A DNA stretch of 64,000 nucleotides from Pedobacter gandavensis. Lineage in GTDB: Bacteria > Bacteroidota > Bacteroidia > Sphingobacteriales > Sphingobacteriaceae. A model generated the notes under the pieces. That model made no database searches. It saw only the letters and a list, made by a program, of their open reading frames with translations, and was not told the DNA's origin. Below, in pieces: positions 58,766 through 64,000 of this stretch. Each line of letters begins with the position of its first letter. Within the stretch, counting starts at the first letter, position 1. The translations under genes and the position numbers were made by a program. The DNA lies in contig NZ_WNXC01000012.1 in assembly GCF_014172405.1 (NCBI RefSeq), forward strand, positions 1-64,000. The letters run 5' to 3'.

Positions 58766-60196
58766 ATGGAAAAAACTTGTACCGAAGTATGGAAAAGCTG
58801 TCTCCAAATCATAAAGGATAACATACCCGGCCAGAGTTTCAAAACCTGGTTCGAGCCGATATCCGCTCTCAAGTTGGAAGGCAATGTTTTAACAATACAA
58901 GTACCGAGTTTATTCTTTTATGAGTGGCTGGAAGAACATTATGTTGGACTGCTTCGAAAGACGGTCAAGAAACAATTGGGTGAGGAGGGAAGATTGGAGT
59001 ATAATATTGTGGTGGACAAGTCTTCGAAAAGTGGTTCTCCTTATACAACCAATATGCCAAGTAACGGCAATGGTGCGGAAGCAAAGTTTCAATCAATGCC
59101 CATCCCGGTTTCTATCAATAAAGATATTAGAAATCCATTTATTATACCTGGATTAAAAAAACTAACAGTAGATCCTCAATTGAATGCGAATTATACTTTC
59201 GATAACTATATTGAGGGGGATTGCAACCGTTTAGCACGTTCGGCAGGATATGCAGTTGCGGCTAAACCTGGTGGAACTTCCTTTAATCCCTTAATGATTT
59301 ATGGAGGGGTTGGGTTGGGTAAAACACACCTTGCTCAAGCAATTGGCAACGAGATTAAACGAAACCTACCTGATAAATTGGTGATCTATGTATCTTGTGA
59401 AAAGTTTTGTCAACAATTCGTGGATTCGTTAAAAAACAACACTATTAATGATTTTGTGAATTTTTACCAGGCAATGGATGTTATTATCATGGATGATGTT
59501 CATAATTTTGCAGGGAAAGAAAAAACTCAAGATATATTCTTTCATATTTTTAATCATTTACACCAATCAGGAAAACAGGTAATTTTATCCTCTGATAAAG
59601 CGCCGAAAGATTTAGCAGGATTAGAAGAAAGATTGTTGAGTCGGTTCAAATGGGGGCTGTCTGCAGATCTTCAGATTCCTGATTTGGAAACGCGAATAGC
59701 TATTCTTAGAAAGAAAATGTATGCTGATGGAATTGAACTTCCTAATGAAGTAGTAGAGTATGTAGCCCATAATATTGATAATAACGTTCGTGAGTTGGAA
59801 GGTGCCATGGTTTCTCTTTTAGCACAGTCTACCTTAAATAAAAAAGACATTGATCTGAATCTGGCTAAGCAGATGTTGAAGAATTTTATTAAAAACACTT
59901 CAAAAGAGATTTCAATGGAATATATTCAGAAATTGGTTTGTGAGTATTTTGAAGTTCCTATTGATATGGTAAAATCTCCGACAAGAAAACGTGAGATTGT
60001 ACAGGCGCGGCAGATTTCTATGTACCTTTCTAAAAGCCATACGAAGTCATCTTTAAAAACTATAGGCGCATTTTTTGGCGGAAGAGATCATTCAACTGTA
60101 ATTTACGCTTGTCAGACTGTAGAGGATCTTATCGATACCGACAAGAATTTTAAAGGGTATGTACATGATATCCAAAAGAAATTGAAAATGACCTAA
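58766..60196 (+). CDS. dnaA: Chromosomal replication initiator DnaA
   Basis: DnaA (476 residues) binds DnaA boxes and opens the origin. Domain I (about 1-90) is followed by a short linker, then the AAA+ domain with Walker A GGVGLGKTHL and Walker B IIMDDVHNF. Sensor-type region RLLSRFKWG and the C-terminal DNA-binding domain with signature GRDHSTVIYACQTVEDL complete the protein. Length is normal. A perfect DnaA box lies 166 bases upstream. dnaN and other typical neighbours are absent; the mutase gene precedes it. Confidence 0.97.
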   Translation: MEKTCTEVWKSCLQIIKDNIPGQSFKTWFEPISALKLEGNVLTIQVPSLFFYEWLEEHYVGLLRKTVKKQLGEEGRLEYNIVVDKSSKSGSPYTTNMPSNGNGAEAKFQSMPIPVSINKDIRNPFIIPGLKKLTVDPQLNANYTFDNYIEGDCNRLARSAGYAVAAKPGGTSFNPLMIYGGVGLGKTHLAQAIGNEIKRNLPDKLVIYVSCEKFCQQFVDSLKNNTINDFVNFYQAMDVIIMDDVHNFAGKEKTQDIFFHIFNHLHQSGKQVILSSDKAPKDLAGLEERLLSRFKWGLSADLQIPDLETRIAILRKKMYADGIELPNEVVEYVAHNIDNNVRELEGAMVSLLAQSTLNKKDIDLNLAKQMLKNFIKNTSKEISMEYIQKLVCEYFEVPIDMVKSPTRKREIVQARQISMYLSKSHTKSSLKTIGAFFGGRDHSTVIYACQTVEDLIDTDKNFKGYVHDIQKKLKMT

Positions 60197-60213
60197 CGAT
60201 GGGTTGTTTAATG

Positions 60214-60258
60214 AAAATGCTCCCAAAAAGTTGGATACTTTATGGGAGCATTTTTTTT
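60214..60258 (+). terminator. Terminator after dnaA
   Basis: AAATGCTCCCA (60215-60225) pairs with TGGGAGCATTT (60243-60253), with an inner AAAGT/ACTTT stem and a run of eight T. It also faces the end of the convergent NUDIX gene. Confidence 0.85.
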
Positions 60259-60269
60259 GATTTTTATGT

Positions 60270-60821
60270 TTATTTAACCGCCTCTAACTTCATCAAACCA
60301 TAAAATAGCGCTGAAACATGTAAAGATTGAGCAATTTGATTGTCCAGTATTAATTGTTTAACTTCTGGAATGCTATATTTCTCTACCGTTAGAATTTCAT
60401 GTTCATCTAAGTGTTGTTCATGTGTTTTAATACCTCCGGTAAGTAGATAAGTAAAAGTAACGTTATTTGCGGTTGCTGGATTAGGGTACAGCGTTGCCAA
60501 ATGACTGATGGTTTTAAATGAATAACCGGTTTCTTCCAACAATTCTCTCTTTACAGCGTCTTCAGGTTTTTCATCGCCATCAATTACGCCACCTGGGATC
60601 TCTAGTGAGATGATGTCCGCACCATGGCGATATTGACGAACCATAATTATCTGGTTGTCTTCCGTTAGTGCTACTGCATTCACCCAATTTGGGTATTCGA
60701 GTACAAAATAATCATCTTTAGTACTTCCATTTTGGAGCTTACAAGTATCTACGCGTAATGTTGCCCATTTCTCTTTCACCAGGTATCTTGATGAAATCTT
60801 TTGCCATTTTAATATTTCCAT
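60270..60821 (-). CDS. NUDIX hydrolase (ADP-ribose pyrophosphatase type)
   Basis: This 183-residue Nudix protein hydrolyses nucleoside diphosphate derivatives, by resemblance ADP-ribose or ADP-sugars. The Nudix box is complete: GGVIDGDEKPEDAVKRELLE followed by ETGY, fitting G-x5-E-x7-REUxEExGU. The N-terminal beta region (WATLRVDTCKLQNGSTKDDYF) is typical of ADP-ribose pyrophosphatases. It starts 2 bases after the 132-residue unknown gene and may be co-transcribed with the TPM genes. Confidence 0.88.
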   Translation of the reverse strand: MEILKWQKISSRYLVKEKWATLRVDTCKLQNGSTKDDYFVLEYPNWVNAVALTEDNQIIMVRQYRHGADIISLEIPGGVIDGDEKPEDAVKRELLEETGYSFKTISHLATLYPNPATANNVTFTYLLTGGIKTHEQHLDEHEILTVEKYSIPEVKQLILDNQIAQSLHVSALFYGLMKLEAVK

Positions 60822-60822
60822 G

Positions 60823-61221
60823 TTAGGGATTAAGGTATTGCTGGATCTTCTTTTGTCGATCCAAATTGACCATGCTGACGATATGATGTTTCTCTTCCAG
60901 CATTTGATAAATCAGTAATAGTTTGTCTGCAACCAACTTATTCCTTTCCTGTTGTCTGGAAGGAGTTAAGTCTGCATAAAGAAATTGACTCAACATTTCC
61001 AGTTTTTCAGCTGGAAATTCTTTGGAATTTAAAAGGGTGTTGAATTCATTATTTGAATCGGTTAACAGCTCATCTTCGGATATTTCAAATTCCTTTAAAA
61101 GGGATTCTTTGAAAAGTTCTTCGGCTTCTTCTAGATTACCCTCTAATTTTAGTCCCATAATTCGGGCGAGTACCTGAGCTAGCTTTTGCATCTCAGCAGT
61201 AATTAAATCTCTTCTAAGCAT
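60823..61221 (-). CDS. Unrecognised helical protein between TPM and NUDIX genes
   Basis: A 132-residue soluble, mostly helical protein that opens LRRDLITAEMQKLAQVLARIMGLKLEGNLEEAEEL, giving a tetratricopeptide-like feel without a clear TPR motif. It is rich in Leu, Glu and Lys and has no signal or metal motif. I do not recognise it with confidence. It lies tightly between the TPM gene (5 bases) and the NUDIX gene (1 base), so it is almost certainly expressed in that operon. Confidence 0.75.
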   Translation of the reverse strand: MLRRDLITAEMQKLAQVLARIMGLKLEGNLEEAEELFKESLLKEFEISEDELLTDSNNEFNTLLNSKEFPAEKLEMLSQFLYADLTPSRQQERNKLVADKLLLIYQMLEEKHHIVSMVNLDRQKKIQQYLNP

Positions 61222-61226
61222 AAGTC

Positions 61227-61997
61227 TTACCAGCTACCACTACTACCACCACCACCAAAACTGCCACCACCGAATCCACCAAATCCACCGCCACCACTAC
61301 TGCCGCCACCGAACCCGCTTCCGCCTGATCCTCTACCTCCGCCAAGTAACATACTCCAAAAAAGAGCATCGGCAACGCCGCGACTACCGATAACCTGGCC
61401 ACCGCCACCGTTTCCACCACCTTTTTTAAGAACGACAATTACCACAATAACGATGATAATAATAATGATGATGCCAGCAGCTCCTCCTTGACTTTGTCCA
61501 GCTTTGGGTTTGTCATTCTTGTATTCACCTTTGGTATAACTGATGATGGCATCTGTACCTGCCTGAAGACCGGAGTAGTAGTCCCCTACTTTAAAATAAG
61601 GCTTTATGTCATTGTCTATAATCCTGCGTACGTATAAATCCGGAAGTGCTCCTTCTACACCATAACCCGTTTGTATGGAGATCTTTCTATCTCCCAGTGC
61701 CGCAACGATCATGATTCCATTGTTTTTTCCTTTACCACCTACGCCCCATTTTCGACCTAGTTCCAATGCATATTCCCCGATGTCATAGTCGCCTACCGAT
61801 TTTATGATAGCAATAGCGATTTGTGTTGAAGTGGAGTCATCAAAGGCTACGAGTTTTTGCTCTAGTTGTTGTAGTTGACTGGCAGTTAGTGTGCCCGTAT
61901 AATCATTAACTAGCTTATTAGGTTTTGCTGGGAAATCTTGTGCGAAACCCAAAGTGGAAGTTAGTGTAAAAAGGAATGCTATGAGTAGTTGCTTCAT
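61227..61997 (-). CDS. TPM-domain membrane protein with Gly-rich tail (YgcG type)
   Basis: The product (256 residues) has a signal peptide (about 1-20) and a periplasmic TPM domain (about 27-165: VNDYTGTLTASQLQQLEQKL, then NGIMIVAALGDRKISIQTGYGVEGALPD). A membrane segment of almost pure Ile/Val (about 175-195) follows, then a Gly/Ser-rich tail ending SSGSW. TPM proteins of the YgcG type are linked to membrane or photosystem repair and often accompany LemA; molecular role is uncertain. It overlaps the next TPM gene by 4 bases. Confidence 0.88.
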   Translation of the reverse strand: MKQLLIAFLFTLTSTLGFAQDFPAKPNKLVNDYTGTLTASQLQQLEQKLVAFDDSTSTQIAIAIIKSVGDYDIGEYALELGRKWGVGGKGKNNGIMIVAALGDRKISIQTGYGVEGALPDLYVRRIIDNDIKPYFKVGDYYSGLQAGTDAIISYTKGEYKNDKPKAGQSQGGAAGIIIIIIIVIVVIVVLKKGGGNGGGGQVIGSRGVADALFWSMLLGGGRGSGGSGFGGGSSGGGGFGGFGGGSFGGGGSSGSW

Positions 61998-62443
61998 GGC
62001 TTTACAGATTTATATTGGTCCATGAAGATGATTTCATTAGGTAATTCATTGATATCACCACCTTCAAATGGAAAGAAGGTGGCTAATTTTTCTCCTGCTA
62101 GGACGATTCCAGCAATAATGCCCTGAACAAGATTTCCTCCAGAGAAATGTGCTTTCATCGCAATTTTCGTCGTTTCCCAGAAGTCCTCTGGTACCACTTT
62201 ATTAATTCCGCTATCACCGATGATAGCAAATTTATGGTCAATATAAGCAAGGTAGATGAGTACACCGTTGTGTTTTGATGTCTTTTCCATACCTAGTTTG
62301 GAGAAATAGGAGGTTGCTTTTTCAATAGGATCGCCTTCGCAATGTTTGTCTATGGCAATTCTGATTTCGCCTGAAGTTCCTTTTTCAGCTTCTGAAATCG
62401 CGTTGGCTATTAATTCTTGTTCTTGTTCTGTGAAAATTCCCAT
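61994..62443 (-). CDS. Cytoplasmic TPM-domain protein
   Basis: This 149-residue protein consists of one TPM domain (ELIANAISEAEKGTSGEIRIAI, then HNGVLIYLAYIDHKFAIIGDSGINKVVP). Unlike its neighbour it has no signal peptide and no membrane tail. It overlaps the exported TPM gene by 4 bases, and both lie downstream of lemA on the same strand, the usual LemA-TPM-TPM order of Bacteroidota. Function unproven. Confidence 0.87.
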   Translation of the reverse strand: MGIFTEQEQELIANAISEAEKGTSGEIRIAIDKHCEGDPIEKATSYFSKLGMEKTSKHNGVLIYLAYIDHKFAIIGDSGINKVVPEDFWETTKIAMKAHFSGGNLVQGIIAGIVLAGEKLATFFPFEGGDINELPNEIIFMDQYKSVKP

Positions 62444-62523
62444 AATAGGATGACTGGATAAAGATAAGGGTAATACATGTTTTAACTAAAACACGGATTA
62501 CCCTTAAATGTTGTGACGGTATT

Positions 62524-63105
62524 TTAGAATTCTACTTTTGGAGCTTTATCTGCCCCGGCCTCTGCTTTAAAGCCTGCTTTTTGGCTAAAACCAAATATGC
62601 CAGCAGTAATGTTATTAGGGAAAGACCTTACTTTAGTATTGTAAGTCTGTACAGCCTCGTTGAAATCTTTACGTGCTACAGCTATTCTGTTTTCAGTTCC
62701 TGCAAGTTCAGCCGAAACATCTCTAAATTGTTCTGTGGCTTTTAATTCAGGATAGTTTTCTGTGACCATCAATAAACGTCCAAGAGCTTGACTCACCTGA
62801 CCTTGTGCCGCCTGGTATTTTTCAATATTTTCCGGTGTTAGTTTATCAGGATCAATGGTTACTTGAGTAGCTTTAGCACGAGCTTCTGTAACTTGAGTTA
62901 AAGTCGATTGCTCAAATTTAGCAGCTCCTTTAACGGTATTTACAAGATTTGGGATTAAATCAGAACGTCTTTGGTACTGTGTCTCTACTTGGTTCCATTT
63001 CGCCTTAACGTCTTCGTCTAATTTAACCATGCCATTGTACCCACAGCTGCTAAAGACTACTAATAATGCTAAAATACCGACTATTGCTAATACTGTTTTT
63101 TTCAT
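62524..63105 (-). CDS. LemA-family lipoprotein
   Basis: The product (193 residues) starts with a lipoprotein-like signal ending FSSC (Cys21). The LemA domain follows: MVKLDEDVKAKWNQVETQYQ, RRSDLIPNLVNTVKGAAKFE, and RFNEAV-like ARKDFNEAVQTYNTKVRSFP. LemA is a membrane-associated helical protein of uncertain function, often paired with TPM proteins. The first gene of the lemA-TPM-TPM-unknown-NUDIX set. The 63106-63413 gap upstream contains no further gene. Confidence 0.9.
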   Translation of the reverse strand: MKKTVLAIVGILALLVVFSSCGYNGMVKLDEDVKAKWNQVETQYQRRSDLIPNLVNTVKGAAKFEQSTLTQVTEARAKATQVTIDPDKLTPENIEKYQAAQGQVSQALGRLLMVTENYPELKATEQFRDVSAELAGTENRIAVARKDFNEAVQTYNTKVRSFPNNITAGIFGFSQKAGFKAEAGADKAPKVEF

Positions 63106-63374
63106 AATTTCTGTTTTTAATTGCCCTGATTGTTAACTGTTGTCATGACCAGGTTTTGCGTTTTGTTTTTCTAAGTGTTAATTTACAAATTAGAACTCAA
63201 TTTCCGTACCCTTGTTTCTAATCTGTAAAAAAACATGACAGGTTTTTATAAAAATGACGAATCAGCCTGTAATTCTTAATTAAACGGCATTTCTGTCAGT
63301 TGATTAACTGCTTGTTAAGAGTCCCTGATCACTTTTTTGAAAGATCATTCCGGAGCTCATCATTCAAGATTTCG

Positions 63375-63382
63375 TATATTTG
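63375..63382 (+). promoter_or_regulatory. -7 element of FAD oxidoreductase gene
   Basis: TATATTTG matches TAnnTTTG, 31 bases before the ATG at 63414. The other side of the 63106-63413 gap shows no clear lemA promoter. Confidence 0.45.
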
Positions 63383-63413
63383 CAACAGTTCAGGATAAAA
63401 ACCTGACATATTT

Positions 63414-64000
63414 ATGCAAAAAGAAATCGAAATTACTCTGGCTCCTGAAGATGTTGAACAGGATGCAATCTTAAAAAGCACCTTATCTGAGGTCCTAGAG
63501 GTCAAGATCACACGAATTAAAGGATATAAAATTCTAAAGAGGTCTATTGATGCACGTTCAAGAAGAGTGATTTTTCGCCTTCAGGTTCGGGTATTTATCG
63601 ACGAAGAACCTTTGAATGAGGTTTTTGAAGTGAATTATCCAAATGTTAGTGATAAAAAACCTGTAATTATTGTCGGCGCCGGCCCTGCTGGATTATTTGC
63701 GGCTTTACAATGTATTGAGAATGGGTTTAAGCCTATTGTTCTAGAGCGTGGTAAGGATGTGAAACAGCGTAGGAGGGATTTGGCGGCTATTAATAAGGAA
63801 GGTATTGTAAATATAGAATCCAATTATTGCTATGGAGAAGGTGGTGCAGGGACTTATTCTGATGGTAAACTTTACACCCGCTCTAATAAGCGTGGGGATA
63901 TCAATAAAGTGTTACAGGTTTTTGTTGAACATGGCGCTACCGAAGATATTTTAGTAGATGCCCGTCCTCATATTGGGACAAATAAACTCCCGCAAATTAT
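63414..64000 (+). CDS. NAD(P)/FAD-dependent dehydrogenase, truncated by window end
   Basis: The reading frame begins with ATG and remains open to the right edge for 195 codons, so the C-terminal part is missing. An N-terminal domain of about 80 residues (KEIEITLAPEDVEQDAILK, then RVIFRLQVRVFIDEEPL) precedes an FAD-binding Rossmann motif PVIIVGAGPAGLFAAL and VLERGKDVKQRRRDL. YCYGEGGAGTYSDGKLYTR follows. This order matches the COG2509-type uncharacterised FAD-dependent dehydrogenases. Substrate unknown. Confidence 0.88.
   Translation, partial: MQKEIEITLAPEDVEQDAILKSTLSEVLEVKITRIKGYKILKRSIDARSRRVIFRLQVRVFIDEEPLNEVFEVNYPNVSDKKPVIIVGAGPAGLFAALQCIENGFKPIVLERGKDVKQRRRDLAAINKEGIVNIESNYCYGEGGAGTYSDGKLYTRSNKRGDINKVLQVFVEHGATEDILVDARPHIGTNKLPQI

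Noticed and set aside
61230..61400. GC-rich CCACCA/CCGCCA repeats resembling a microsatellite
   Set aside because: They encode the Gly-rich tail of the YgcG-type TPM protein on the minus strand and need no other explanation.

Overview
The window reads as a chromosomal segment of a Bacteroidota bacterium, most likely Sphingobacteriaceae and Pedobacter-like. Supporting signs are moderate AT richness, promoters of the Bacteroidota type (TTTG, about 17-20 bases, TAnnTTTG), almost no Shine-Dalgarno sequences, and lineage-typical families such as DUF5686, BT_3928-like DoxX proteins, DUF1599, head-GIN/DUF2807 and the L-threonine 3-dehydrogenase/Kbl pair. No rRNA, CRISPR array or intact mobile element is visible. 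Species assignment is inference.

Layout. 1-823: decayed ISL3-type transposase beside tRNA-Asn. 1144-7617: housekeeping genes (bacilliredoxin, diadenylate cyclase CdaA, FolP, DUF1599, DoxX-like protein, an orphan OppB-type permease, shikimate kinase, thioesterase, DoxX). 7618-8431: an 814-base AT-rich gap with a striking back-to-back hairpin series ending in a terminator-like hairpin. 8432-14433: TetR regulator, TruA, GH20 hexosaminidase, PBP4-type carboxypeptidase, aspartate-semialdehyde dehydrogenase. 14717-25150: a ten-gene minus-strand catabolic cluster. 25556-34727: Tdh, YebC, esterases, TrhO, an atypical SDR, an exported bleomycin-hydrolase-like peptidase, a hydroxyacid dehydrogenase, and an S24 repressor divergent from an unrecognised gene. 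34774-44066: DUF5686 protein, Kbl, PheS, a degenerate Rieske-like lipoprotein with a TetR regulator, a 681-base gap with 11-base phased repeats, RlmD, head-GIN protein. 44203-49577: phosphoribosyltransferase, acyltransferase and degenerate glycosyltransferase, IspH, HemH, WaaA. 49641-54631: nucleotide-sugar operon. 54703-64000: MacB-type permease, A-type Fe-S carrier, acyl-CoA mutase, DnaA with a perfect DnaA box upstream, NUDIX hydrolase, TPM/LemA cluster, and a truncated FAD oxidoreductase at the right edge.

How genes work together. The 14.7-25.2 kb cluster combines a GMC dehydrogenase with a cysteine triplet suited to an iron-sulfur cluster, its small Tat-type subunit, a lipoprotein cytochrome c, a DUF1080 (3-keto-disaccharide hydrolase-type) protein, three TIM-barrel sugar isomerase/epimerase-like proteins, two Gfo/Idh/MocA oxidoreductases and an MFS permease. 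I infer an oxidative keto-sugar route: periplasmic C3 oxidation of a glycoside, cleavage of the keto-glycoside, uptake and re-reduction. The 49.6-54.6 kb operon converts UDP-glucose to UDP-glucuronate and UDP-xylose, interconverts UDP-glucose/galactose, and makes the dTDP-4-keto-6-deoxyglucose precursor of surface sugars. Tdh and Kbl together form the threonine-to-glycine pathway although their genes lie about 11 kb apart.

The observations most worth follow-up are the hairpin series at 7962-8123, which has complementary loops and resembles a structured non-coding RNA; the keto-sugar cluster; and the phased 11-base repeats at 40828-40924.
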